DNA of 64,000 nucleotides from Plantago ovata (Eukaryota; Streptophyta; Magnoliopsida; Lamiales; Plantaginaceae): positions 46,677,011 to 46,741,010 of the forward strand of contig CM051456.1 of NCBI GenBank assembly GCA_028274465.1, read 5' to 3'. A program made the translations under genes and the position numbers. Below the pieces are notes generated by a model, which saw nothing but the letters and a program-made list of their open reading frames with translations, was not told the DNA's origin and made no database searches. Below are positions 1 to 10,060 of this stretch, one piece after another. Numbering within the stretch: position 1 is the stretch's first letter; the number at the start of each line of letters is the position of its first letter.

Positions 1-36
1 CTCTAGGACATATACACTATCAATCGCCCACTTGGA
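1..36 (-). repeat. Start of copia-A 3' LTR and polypurine tract
   Basis: On the minus strand positions 22 to 1 read TGATAGTGTATATGTCC and onward, the same LTR start seen at 46272. Just upstream (36 to 23) is the purine-rich CCAAGTGGGCGAT, the presumed plus-strand primer. The rest of the LTR lies outside the window. Confidence 0.85.
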
Positions 37-42
37 CTAGAG

Positions 43-594
43 TCAGTCACCTTTATGCCTAATGCCCAGATTAGCATAATGTCTTAAGTGGACTTCCACT
101 GATAAGACCTTAGTGAAAGGATCTGCCACGTTGTCCGTGGTAGAGACACGTTCTATACTAACTTCTCCTCTATCTATAAACTCACGTATAACTTGATATT
201 TTCTAAGTACATGTTCGTTTTTGTTTGTAGATCTAGGCTCCTTAGCTTGAGCGACGGCGCCCGTATTGTCCCAATAAATCGTTATTGGACTAGGAGCAGG
301 AACAACCCTCAATTCCTTCAAGAACTCTAAAATCCAGACAGCTTCTTTCGATGCTTCTGATTCAGTAATGCACTCAGCTTCTGTGGATGAGTCAGCAATC
401 GTGGCTTGCTTAGAACTCTTCCAACAGATAGCTCTTCCGTTCAATTTGAATACGTATCCTGTCTGTGACTCAAAGTCATCAGGATCTGATTCAAATCCAG
501 TGTTGACATAACCAGACATCTTTAATTCTGGTTCTCCACCAAACACCAATAACATCTCTTTAGTCCGTCGAAGGTACTTAAGAATGTTCTTCAC
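43..594 (-). pseudogene. Copia RNase H domain (3' end of pol)
   Basis: This 183-residue reading frame is the RNase H domain that closes copia pol; it would remove genomic RNA during cDNA synthesis. Recognisable motifs are GYVNTGFESDPDD near residue 28, ADSSTEAE near 67 and DNTGA near 108. The first catalytic aspartate of the family, seen as GYVDAGF in the copy at 23402-24094, is asparagine here, so catalysis should be impaired. It follows the RT domain in the same frame after a TGA at about 611-613 (GGA in the sister copy). There is no independent start; the first Met is only the first one after the stop. Confidence 0.88.
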
Positions 595-612
595 AGCAGT
601 CCAGTGAGGTAC

Positions 613-1542
613 TCATGGATTCTGTTGGTGTCGACAAGTGACACTAAGCGCATATGCCACATCGGGCCTTGTGCAATTCATTGCATACATTATAGACCCT
701 ACTGCCGAAGCATAGGGCACACGACTCATTGCATTTATTTCTTCATCAGTTTTAGGACCATCCTTAACTGATACGACAATCCCATGCCTAGCTGGGAGAA
801 AGCCTCTCTTTGAGTCGTCCATCTTATAGCGCTTCAGTATTTTGTCGATGTAGGTGGACTGTGTCATTCCCAACATCCTCTTGGATCTATCTCTAAAGAT
901 CTTGATCCCTAGGATGTAGTTCGCTTCACCCAAGTCCTTCATCGAGAAGGTACTTGATAACCAAACTTTAGTCTCTTCTAACATAGAGACATTGTTTCCC
1001 ATGATCAAAATGTCATCTACATAAATAATCATGAAAACAACTCCTTTGTCGCTGTGTCTCGCGTAGACACAGGGGTCTTCCTTGCTTCTGATGAAGTCAA
1101 ATGATTTGAGAGCTTCATCAAAGTGGATATTCCAGCTCCTCGACGCTTGCTTTAGCCCATAGATGGATCTTTGTAATTTGCATACAGCAGTTGGCCTGGT
1201 TTTATTAATAAAACCTTTCGGCTGTACCATATAGACCTCTTCCTCAAGGTTGCCATTGAGGAAGGCTGTCTTTAAATCCATCTGCCAGATTTCATAATCA
1301 TAGTAGGCAGCTATCGCAAGTAGAATTCGAATGGACTTCAATTTTGCTACTGGTGAAAAGGTTTCATCGTAATCGATGCCATACCTTTGCGTGTAGCCTT
1401 TCGCCACAAGCCTAGCTTTGTGCGTTTGTACCTTGCCATCGGCATCTGTCTTTCGTTTAAAGACCCATTTGCACCCAATTGGTCTAACCCCTTGGGGCAA
1501 GTCTACCAAGTTCCAAACTTGGTTCTGGTACATTGAATCCAT
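613..1542 (-). pseudogene. Copia reverse transcriptase domain
   Basis: This is the RT core of copia pol. It begins at the conserved PIGCKWVFKRK region, continues through ARLVAKGYTQ, DYDETFSPVAK, QMDLKTAFLNG and GLKQASRSWN, and carries an intact YVDD active-site box (IIYVDDILIMG). It lies between the integrase linker and RNase H in the same frame, separated from each by one in-frame stop: a TAA at about 1546-1548, where the plus copy has TTA, and a TGA near 613. With the stops this cannot be made as one polyprotein, so it is called a pseudogene although the RT residues look functional. Confidence 0.9.
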
Positions 1543-1545
1543 TTC

Positions 1546-3184
1546 TTATTCCATGGCCTCTTGCCATTTGTCTGAGTCAATATCAATTATTGCCTCTTTG
1601 TAGGTCTCGGGATCTTCCCGATCTGATAAACCGACATCAAGTTCACTGATGTCTTCTATCATAAGGCTTTGCTTCTGAGGTCCTCTGAGGATCCTCTTCG
1701 ACCTACGGAGCTCGACTTGTTCTGGTGCTTTTCTTTTCTGGCTTCGTGTAACACGAATATTATCAGTGGGTACTGATGCAGCTGGTCGTTGGGCGCGACC
1801 CTGTTCCCTTGCGAGAGGCTGCTCTTGTGCAACTTGTTGCACAGGTTGGTTAACAACGGGTTCTATTGGTGTGGTTTCAACTGTTGATCTAATCACAGGA
1901 CTCCCACTGACTATGACATGCCTAGCAAGTGTCATATCATCACCCTTGTCTGCTTCGAAAGCTCCCACTGAACTTGAGCCCAAATAAGAAGATTTAGAGA
2001 CCTCATGTCCGCGCGTGTCAAAGTCTTGAATTTCTTCAAGTTCTATCATATCATCTAACCTCTCTTCTTCGAGGTATTCAGCTTCTAAAAACTTCACGTT
2101 TCTAGATACGATCACCTTGTGATCTTCAGCATGATAGAATTCATAGCCTCTCGTCTGACGAGGATAGCCTATGAAATATACTTTGACACCCTTGGCATCT
2201 AACTTATCAGTTAGCATCAGCTTGACTATCGCAGGACAGCCCCAAGGTCTAAGATAGCCTAGTGAAGGCTTCTTTCCCTTCCATAACTCATAAGGAGTTT
2301 TCTCCACTGATTTAGATGGTACACGGTTCAGAATGTAGATTGCAGTTTGTAGTGCATATCCCCACAGATGCTTTGGAAGAGTTGAGAATCCAATCATTGA
2401 TCTTACCATGTCTAACAGGGTTCGATTCCTCCTCTCAGACCCACCGTTTAACTGTGGTGTTCCAGGAGGAGTCCATTGCGATTGAATCCCATTTTCCTTC
2501 AAGTAATCGATAAATTCTTCACTAAGGTATTCACCTCCTCGATCTGATCGAAGAGTGACTATCCTTAGGTTCAATTCATTCTCGACCTCGTTCCTAAACT
2601 CCTTGAATTTCCCAAAGGTCTCGGATTTATTCTTCATAAGATAAATATATCCATACCTTGAGAAATCGTCAGTAAAGGTAACGAAGTAAGGATAACCCCC
2701 ACGCGCATGGACTTTAAACGGTCCACATACATCGGTATGTATGAGTTCTAAGCAACGAGTGGCACGAACACCTTGTCCAACAAAAGGTTTGTTCGTCATC
2801 TTACCCTTAACACAAGATTCACATGTACCATATGATTCGAAATCAAATGGTTCTAAGTAGTCCAACTTCCTTAGTCTTTGAATCCGTGTTTCATTGATAT
2901 GGCCTAGCCGACAATGCCATAGATAAGATGGATTATTCTTCTTACTTGAAGACGGTTGTTTGTTATGTATTTGAAATAAAGGTAGACTACTTTGTAAAAT
3001 ATATAAACCATTCACCAAGCGAGCCTTTCCATAATACTGATCATTTAATGAAAAATAACAAGTATTATTCGCAAATCGAAAGGAAAAACCCATATTGTCT
3101 AACAATGGAATGGAAATAATATTTCTGACAATGGATGGAACAAAATAAACATTATCAAGTTCTAAACATTGTCCCGAAGGTAAT
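1546..3184 (-). pseudogene. Copia GAG-pre-integrase, integrase and linker
   Basis: The frame holds the pre-integrase zinc-binding segment ([12 protein letters not shown] and CESCVKGK), the catalytic core with the first aspartate in [10 protein letters not shown], the second in RSDRGGEY, and the glutamate region [17 protein letters not shown]. The sister copy has GVSERRNR, so a Val-to-Gly change sits beside the catalytic Glu. After that come the [27 protein letters not shown] region and a variable linker. The frame is open beyond the first Met (3105) up to the insertion point at 3184, where protease-side sequence corresponding to [11 protein letters not shown] begins. It would integrate the cDNA. 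The end is a TAA just before the RT domain. Confidence 0.9.
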
Positions 3185-4453
3185 TGATGAATGTGTATTT
3201 TACACTTTCATTCGAGTCTTTTTCACCTATTTTAGCTATCCTCTATGTTAATTTAGCTATATTTTAGTACATTTTATTAGAATAGTGTCACGTTTCACTT
3301 TAGATTTTATTTTACAGGTTTTGGTTGAAATTCGGAGATTTACGGGCAATTATATTGAAGTCTACAAGGAATTGGTGTTCCAGAAGCCTATTTGGAGTAT
3401 TTGAAGATTTCCGGATAGGATTTGGAGTCTAGGGGTCGAATCTGGAGGTTAGAAGGCCATTAGATGTCTGAAACCGAGTCCGAAAAGGCAAAGAAATCCA
3501 AAACCGCGTCGAAAACGCGGAAATTCCGCGATTACACTGTGGGGCGAACCGCCCTAGCCAGAGGCGAACCGCCGCGAGCAATTTCCGGGCCTATATATAG
3601 TTGCAAGTTTTCTCTCCGAAAATCATATCTTTCCAAGCCTACTTTCTCACCTCTCTCTATAGTTTTAAGTAGGAACTTCCCGGGACCTGTCCTGGGAGTT
3701 CCATAGCTTAGCGGATACTTTTTCATAGCAGTTTGGAGCGCGTAGGATCGCAATCATCCGGAGATTGACAACCTTCGGTAACTTTGTATCTTACAACTTT
3801 TATCTACTTATTTTATATTCTTTCAATATGTTTTCTTCTATGATTGCTATTGATTGCATGCCTATGAGTAGCTAAATTTATCGTTAGTGGTAGTATGTGA
3901 ATTCTTAGCGAGGGAAGATAATCATGCTAATGGCTATATCGCGCATTATACTCCGTGTCATTGCTTTATTTCGTTGATCAGTTGAACACCAAAATTCTCG
4001 TATGTTGTATTGATCATTATGCACACTTGGACACTTGTCGACCAATCAGACCAAATTATCTTCGTAGTGTTGAATAATTACGGAACACATTAGGACGTTA
4101 GTTGTTGATGAGTCAGACCCATATTATCTTCGTAGTGCTTAATACTTGCAACAAGGACACAAGATTGATTCAAAGATCTCTATGCAAGACCGAGGAATTT
4201 ATGCATGATTATCGACCCATTATGTTATGAAGGACCATACTATCACCAATCTCCATTATCTGCTTGAAAACCCCCTATTGCTTTCTATCTGCTGTTTTAT
4301 ATTCTTAATTAGATTTGATAAAGCTAGTATAGTCCTGAGAGAACGACACTCGAGTCATTCTACTACTACACTACGGTTTTCGTTGTAGTTGTGGATTGCC
4401 TTTGGCTAATACAAATTTATTTGACTGTTCGAGTCTGACAATCTCGTTCATCA
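3185..4453 (+). repeat. LTR1, 5' LTR of the outer TR-GAG element
   Basis: It begins TGATGAATGTG and ends GTTCATCA, giving TG..CA ends and a short inverted terminus. A TATA box (CCTATATATAG) lies at about 3590-3600, immediately downstream of two palindromic GC motifs at 3541-3554 and 3563-3573. It is followed by AATTGGCGCC (4454-4463), which is the 3-nt spacer plus the first 7 bases of the PBS. Confidence 0.93.
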
Positions 4454-4463
4454 AATTGGCGCC

Positions 4464-5719
4464 TGATGAATGTGTATTGTACACTTTCATTCGAGTCTTT
4501 TTTCACCTAATTTAGCTATCCTCTATGTTAATTTAGCTATATTTTAGTACATTTTATTAGAATAGTGTCACGTTTCCTTTTAGAATTTATTTTACAGGTT
4601 TTGGTTGAAATTCGGAGATTTACGGGCAATTATATTAAAGTCAACAAGGAATTGGTGTTCCAGAAGCATATTTGGAGTATCTGAAGGTTTCCGGATAGGA
4701 TTTGGAGTCTAGGGGCCGAATCTGGAGGTTAGAAGGCTACTAGAAGTCATAAACCGAGTCCGAAAAGGTGAAGAAATCCAAAACCGCATCGAAAACGCGA
4801 AAATTCCGCGTTTACACTCCTCGGGCGAACCGCCGCGTGAAAATTCCGGGCCTATATATAGTTGCGAGTTTTCTCTCCAAAAATCATATCTTTCCAAGCC
4901 TACTTTCTCACCTCTCTCTATAGTTTTAGGTAGGAACTTCCCGGGGCCTGTCCTGGGAGTTCCATAGCTTAGGGGATACTTTTTCATAGCGGATTGGAGC
5001 ACGTAGGATCGCAATCATCCGGAGATTGACAACCTTCGGTAACTTTGTATCTTACAACTGTTATCTACTTATTTTATATATTCTTTCAATATGTTTTCTT
5101 CTATGATTGCTATTGATTGCATGCACATTATGAGTAGCTAAATTTATTGTTGGTGGTAGTATGTGAATTCTTAGCGAGGGAAGATAATCATGCTAATGGC
5201 TATATCGCGCATTATACTCCGTGTCATTGCTTTATTTCGTTGATCAGTTGAACACCAAAATTCTCGTATGTTGTATTGATCATTATGCACACTTGGAGAC
5301 TTGTCGACCAATCAGACCAAATTATCTTCGTAGTGTTGAATAATTACGGAACACATTAGGATGTTAGTTGTTGATGAGTCAGACCCATATTATCTTCGTA
5401 GTGCTTAATACTTGCAACAAGGACACAAGATTGATTCAAAGATCTCTATGCAAGACCGAGGAATTTATGCATGATTATCGACCCATTATGTTAAGAAGGA
5501 CCATACTATCACCAATCACCTTTATCTGCTTGAAAACCCCCTATTGCTTTCTATCTGTTGTTTTATATTCTTAATTAGATTTGATAAAGCTAGTATAGTC
5601 CTGAGAGAACGACACTCGAGTCATTCTACTACTACACTACGGTTTTCGTTGTAGTTGTGGATTGCCTTTAGCTAATACAAATTTATTTGACTGTTCGAGT
5701 CTGACAATCTCGTTCATCA
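4464..5719 (+). repeat. LTR2, chimeric extra LTR
   Basis: This is a full-length LTR with TG..CA ends, flanked on both sides by the same 10 bases AATTGGCGCC (4454-4463 and 5720-5729). Its 5' half carries LTR3/LTR4 variants (ATTGTACAC start, GCATGCACATTATGAG, AGTCATAAACC). Its 3' half carries LTR1/LTR5 variants (CTTGG..GACTTGTCGACC, ATTCTTAATTAGATTTG, GACTGTTCGAGTC). The switch is between about 5140 and 5290. One of the GC palindromes has been lost by a short deletion near 4818. It is best explained as an unequal crossover product of LTR1 and LTR3. Confidence 0.9.
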
Positions 5720-5729
5720 AATTGGCGCC

Positions 5730-6997
5730 TGATGAATGTGTATTGTACACTTTCATTCGAGTCTTTTTTCACCTAATTTAGCTATCCTCTATGTTCATTT
5801 AGCTATATTTTAGTACATTTTATTAGAATAGTGTCACGTTTCCTTTTAGAATTTATTTTACAGGTTTTGGTTGAAATTCGGAGATTTACGGGCAATTATA
5901 TTAAAGTCTACAAGGAATTGGTGTTCCAGAAGCATATTTGGAGTATCTGAAGGTTTCCGGATAGGATTTGGAGTCTAGGGGCCGAATCAGGAGGTTAGAA
6001 GGCTACTAGAAGTCATAAACCGAGTCCGAAAAGGTGAAGAAATCCAAAACCGCGTCGAAAACGCGAAAATTCCGCGTTTACACTGTGGGGCGAACCGCCC
6101 CGTGCCTCGGGCGAACCGCCGCGGGAAAATTCCGGGCCTATATATAGTTGCGAGTTTTCTCTCCGAAAATCATATCTTTCCAAGCCTACTTTCTCACCTC
6201 TCTCTATAGTTTTAGGTAGGAACTTCCCGGGGCTTGTCCTGGGAGTTCCATAGCTTAGGGGATACTTTTTCATAGCGGATTGGAGCGCGTAGGATCGCAA
6301 TCATCCGGAGATTGACAACCTTCGGTAACTTTGTATCGTACAACTTTTATCTACTTATTTTATATATTCTTTCAATATGTTTTCTTCTATGATTGCTATT
6401 GATTGCATGCACATTATGAGTAGCTAAATTTATCGTTGGTGGTAGTATGTGAATTCTTAGCGAGGGAAGATAATCATGCTAATGGCTATATCGCGCATTA
6501 TACTCCGTGTCATTGCTTTATTTCGTTGATCAGTTGAACACCAAAATTCTCGTATGTTGTATTGATCATTGTGCACACTAGGACACTTGTCGGCCAATCA
6601 GACTAAATTATCTTCGTAGTGTTGAATGATTACGGAACACAATAGGACGTTAGTTGTTGACAGGTCAGACCCATATTATCTTCGTAGTGCACAATACTTA
6701 CAACAGGACCCAAGATTCATTCAAAGATCTCTATGCAAGACCGAGGAATTTATGCATGATTATCGACCCATTATGTTAAGAAGGACCATACTATCACCAA
6801 CCTCCATTATCTGCTTGAAAACCCCTATTGCTTTCTATCTACTGTTTTATATTCTCTTGATTAAATAGATAAAGCTAGTTATAGTCCTGAGAGAACGTCA
6901 CTCGAGTCATTCTACTACTACACTACGGTTTTCGTTGTAGTTGTGGATTGCCTTTGGCTATTACAAATTTATTTGACTGAATCTGACACGTTCATCA
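5730..6997 (+). repeat. LTR3, 5' LTR of nested element 1
   Basis: Ends are TGATGAATGTG and ACGTTCATCA. The TATA box is at about 6138-6146, preceded by GGGGCGAACCGCCCC-type palindromes from about 6088. Variants shared only with LTR4 include GTCGGCCAATCAGAC, GTTGACAGGTCAG and the short end GACTGAATCTGACACG. Confidence 0.93.
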
Positions 6998-7000
6998 AAT

Positions 7001-7018
7001 TGGCGCCGCTGCCGGGGA
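7001..7018 (+). promoter_or_regulatory. Primer binding site (tRNA-Asp type)
   Basis: TGGCGCCGCTGCCGGGGA begins 3 nt after the LTR3 end. It is complementary to the 3' end of a plant tRNA-Asp with one difference (GCTG where GTTG is usual). This is the minus-strand primer site and the best landmark for the gypsy/Athila affiliation. Confidence 0.85.
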
Positions 7019-7248
7019 CTATACTCCTTTTTTCTGTTTAATTTGTTTATATTTACAGCTTTAGATTCCTAATTCTTTTAGTTTTAGTTTTCCTTTTTAA
7101 TCTCTCTCTGAGACTGCTTTCTAGTCTGTTTCTAATTCTCCTTTCCTAGCCTTAGTAGTATTCGATATCTAAACATATTATCGATTTTTGAAATTTCTAA
7201 CGAGGCTAATTTGTAGTTTTGAGTTACTCTTACTACAGACATACAAGT

Positions 7249-8121
7249 ATGATGTCCATGCGCGCTCGCATGACACCCCAATTCTCGCAGGTGAGGAGAG
7301 GATCATCCATATATCTGGAAGACGAGTTAAGGAGGTATGAGGTGACGGAGTCCATGGTGAGGTACTTACCGAGGTACGAAGACGGAGTAGGGATGGACAC
7401 ATGGAGTTTCATTCGATCCTATGAGGAGGAAATAGAAAGAATTCCAGCAGAAGGGTTTACTAAGGACCAATTGTGCAGAAAACTATTTTCTTTTGCTCTT
7501 GGGTATGAGCCGAGGCGTTGGATTGCAAGGTTTGAACCAGGATCGCTGAAAACTTGGGGCCAAGTAGTAGAGGAGTTCTTGGCGCGGTTCATGCCTTATT
7601 ATGAGACAATTGCCTTACGTGATAGGGTCCAATATTTCGAGCAAGGAGAGTATGAGCAGTTTTGTGACGCCTACGAACGTTTTGAGATGTATAAACGTGA
7701 GTGCCCCCATCACCGTTTCGAAGATGGGGAGTTGATTTGGTGCTTCGTTGGTGGACTTCGTGAAGAGGAACGACTTAGAGTGGATCAGTTGAGCGGCGGT
7801 CTGGGAGAATGTACAGTCGACGAGGCAGAAGAAGTCCTCCGTAAGTACGCCAGAGGTTCAACACAATCCGATGAGGTCATACCAATTCACATCACCGTAA
7901 AGGAAGTAGATCGAGGTGAAGCAGGAAGCTCATCCGAGGAGTATTTTGAAACCGAAGAAATCAGTGAGGAAGATGCACATGCCGAGCAAGTTGAAGATGA
8001 CCTTCGTATAGCAAAAGTTGTTGAAGAAGTTGAAGTAACTGAGCATCTTACGGAAGAATTCAGCTTGTTGAATTGTGCTGAAGTAGAAGAGGTTCGAGAA
8101 CTTGAAGAGGAGAAAGGATAG
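7249..8121 (+). CDS. gag: Retrotransposon Gag protein (TR-GAG element 1)
   Basis: The start is taken at ATGATGTCC (7249); the frame is open a few codons upstream without an ATG. About residues 25-200 form a retrotransposon gag domain: RRWIARFEPGSLKTWGQVVEEF, then MPYYETIALRDRVQYFEQGEYEQFCDAYERF and the CPHH motif typical of gypsy/Athila Gag. The C-terminal part is very acidic (EEYFETEEISEEDAHAEQ). No zinc knuckle is seen. Gag would assemble particles in the cytoplasm and package element RNA. It is the only coding gene of this element, which must borrow RT and integrase. The frame stops at TAG 8119-8121 and stays open in the same frame to 8574, so the stop may be a mutation or a read-through point. 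Confidence 0.85.
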   Translation: MMSMRARMTPQFSQVRRGSSIYLEDELRRYEVTESMVRYLPRYEDGVGMDTWSFIRSYEEEIERIPAEGFTKDQLCRKLFSFALGYEPRRWIARFEPGSLKTWGQVVEEFLARFMPYYETIALRDRVQYFEQGEYEQFCDAYERFEMYKRECPHHRFEDGELIWCFVGGLREEERLRVDQLSGGLGECTVDEAEEVLRKYARGSTQSDEVIPIHITVKEVDRGEAGSSSEEYFETEEISEEDAHAEQVEDDLRIAKVVEEVEVTEHLTEEFSLLNCAEVEEVRELEEEKG

Positions 8122-8574
8122 GAAGGCGACGCCCCCCTGGAGGTGGGGGGCGAGTCGCCCAGCATGGGGGGAGAACCGCCTCCCATGACCAGTGAGCTGG
8201 ACGACCCCAGCTCCCCTGTTTCTTTACTCCCAGACATTCGCATCAACCCAAAACCACTTCCTTCCGTTACTACTGAGGTTCTTAAGTACAAAGAGGTGAA
8301 TCTACTTCTCCGAGGTGGAAAGCTTGACAAGCAAGATACACAGGAGCCACCACTAAACAAGTACCTCGATGAAGTCAAAGTGAATGTCCTCCTATTGATG
8401 AAGTCCTTATTGGATATGCCTGCAAAGCAAACCAGTCCATTCACCATGGTGAGATCTTTGAGGCTTCCTAGGTCTCTTTGCTACATCGGACCAAGAGAAT
8501 GGCGGCCACCGTGGGGAGGTACTCTTGAGTCCATTCTTGAATACTCAGCCGACCGAGGCCAAACCATTCGGTAA
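8122..8574 (+). CDS. Gag C-terminal extension downstream of an in-frame TAG
   Basis: The frame of the Gag at 7249 continues without another stop for about 150 codons. Near its start it contains a GC-rich segment with the palindrome GGGCGAGTCGCCC (8148-8160), read as Gly-Glu-Ser-Pro and Gly-Glu-Pro-Pro words, followed by LDDPSSPVSLLPDIRIN. I recognise no protease (no DTG motif) or other domain. The last codons run into the shared 3' module (AGCCGACCGAGGCC), so the true C terminus may be shorter. It could be a read-through tail of Gag or simply decaying sequence. Confidence 0.5.
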   Translation, partial: EGDAPLEVGGESPSMGGEPPPMTSELDDPSSPVSLLPDIRINPKPLPSVTTEVLKYKEVNLLLRGGKLDKQDTQEPPLNKYLDEVKVNVLLLMKSLLDMPAKQTSPFTMVRSLRLPRSLCYIGPREWRPPWGGTLESILEYSADRGQTIR

Positions 8575-10060
8575 CATCTAGTATCACTTTTTATTTACTC
8601 ATTCTCTTTTGCTAGGGACTAGCTTAAGTTTCATGAGGGGGATGGGATGTGAACCATGATGTTAAGTATTGTTTGGCTTTGTGATGTTGAGAAGGATAGT
8701 CTTGGTTTTTTTTTTTTTTTTTTTTTTTTAATTGCATTTGCACGTTTACTGCTTTCCTAGGACAGTTTTGCATGTTTTATATGGAGTTTATTGCCGAATT
8801 TTTGAACTTTTTTATTGGCTAGATCAACTAGCTATGCCATTAATCGTATGCTTCATCTCTATGAATTTGTTTGAGGTTTTTCTCGCTTGGCTTGTCACAT
8901 TTATGTATTGCACTTAGTTGAGCTTGGTAGTCTCGGCATCACTTAGTGGTGTTTTCTCTACTGCGGTTCACGAAGGCCTTTATAATAGGATGATGCATGT
9001 TAGGGTCCTATGGTTGTTTTCCCGAGTAATTATGTACCTAAGAGGCAACAAGTCTTCACCATGCTTTGAGATTGCTAAATGCCTAGGAAGGAGGTAGTGT
9101 GAGGTTGTGTGATCCTTTGTTTATAACCTATTCTTTCGAATAGGTTTGGGGAGGGGGTTACACCATCATAGGCTTGTTTCTGTTTTTCATTTTTCTTATC
9201 GTGAGTTTATTTTCCTTTTTCGTGAATTTTGTACTCTAACCTATTCTCTCGAATAGGTTTGGGGAAGTCGTGTGAGTCATTTTTGTTTCTCTTTTTGTTA
9301 TGCTACTGCTGGCTAGAAAAAAATCGAAAAAAAGAGAAAGAAAAATTAAGAAAAAAGAGAAAAAGAAAAGAAAAAAAGAATCTGGAAGGAAAAAAAAGAA
9401 AAAAGAGGAAGACCCCAAAAAAGCAAAGAAGGGTCCAAAAAAAAATAATAAAGCCAAATAGCAGTTTAGCAAAGTTTGAGTCTTTTCCATTTTTCGTATT
9501 GTTCGTAATGGTGTTTTTCTATTTTTTATCTTTTTTGTCTTAAGTATCATCTGTTCTAGACCACCCTCGTCCTGCCATTCAGGAAGTGGTGAATAGCTTA
9601 AGACTTTACTTGAGAGATGGGTAGAATAGGGGAGAATTATCTTTTATAGGGAACCCTCCTTCGTTTGATGAGAGCCAGTACTGGTTCGACCTCTTTTGAG
9701 GAAAAGTCTTAACATGGTGGAACAGCAGTAAGTCCTCAGTTTCATAGGCACGGGGCAACCATTCGTATCTTAGCAAGCATCATTACGTCGTCACTGACTA
9801 GGTCCAGGTAGAGAATGTTACGAGAGACTATCTTGTCTTGACATAAGTGCTTATGTGGATGTGTATAAGTCAATCGAGGTATTCTTCAACCTATATTCAT
9901 GCTTTGATTTATATGGTTTTTGTTCATGTGTTATTTGATAGATTCAGTAATTTAGTTCATTTTATTTGGCATGAAACTCCATTTTTGAGTCTTGCATGTT
10001 TTTTGTATTAGAGTCTAGCTTAGTTGCTTGAGGACAAGCAAAGGTTCGGTTTGGGGAGTT
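8575..10060 (+). other. Non-coding 3' module of TR-GAG element 1
   Basis: There is no convincing gene here. In order it holds a run of 24 T (8706-8729); two hairpins with arms AACCTATTC and GAATAGGTT (9125-9146 and 9238-9259), each running into a polypurine-like GGTTTGGGGA; a lysine-codon-like A/G-rich tract (about 9317-9452); a stretch with CACCCTCGTCCTGCC; and the real polypurine tract GGTTTGGGGAGTT directly before LTR4. The same order recurs at 15482-17024 and 55432-56932, and its last part at 37879-38221. The module starts at about 8545 with the words CAGCCGACCGAGGCC, common to all three full copies. Confidence 0.8.

Larger units (their letters stand above)
1..3184 (-). mobile_element. 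Ty1/copia retrotransposon family A, 3' half
   Basis: Reading the minus strand from 3184 down there is the end of the protease region, integrase, reverse transcriptase, RNase H, a polypurine tract and the first 22 bases of a 3' LTR. The domain order PR-IN-RT-RH is that of Ty1/copia. The integrase and RT wording and the roughly 2.1-kb LTRs of the sister copies resemble the Angela/BARE lineage, which is a family-level judgement. All pol pieces stay in one frame, broken by only two in-frame stops, so this copy is better preserved than the plus-strand copy at 18373-26219. Its upstream part is cut off at 3184 by a TR-GAG LTR; the last bases before it, GTAAT, are the expected half of a 5-bp target duplication whose partner would fall in the N gap. 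Confidence 0.92.

Noticed and set aside
4454..4463. AATTGGCGCC between LTRs as a sign of a two-LTR circle junction
   Set aside because: PBS insertion with TSD GCGCC plus unequal crossover explains both junctions and the LTR2 mosaic without a circle.
9229..9550. Lysine-rich or phenylalanine-rich ORFs at 9229-9550 and 16169-16514
   Set aside because: They are caused by the A/G-rich tract of the 3' module; length and frame differ between copies, and the third copy has none.
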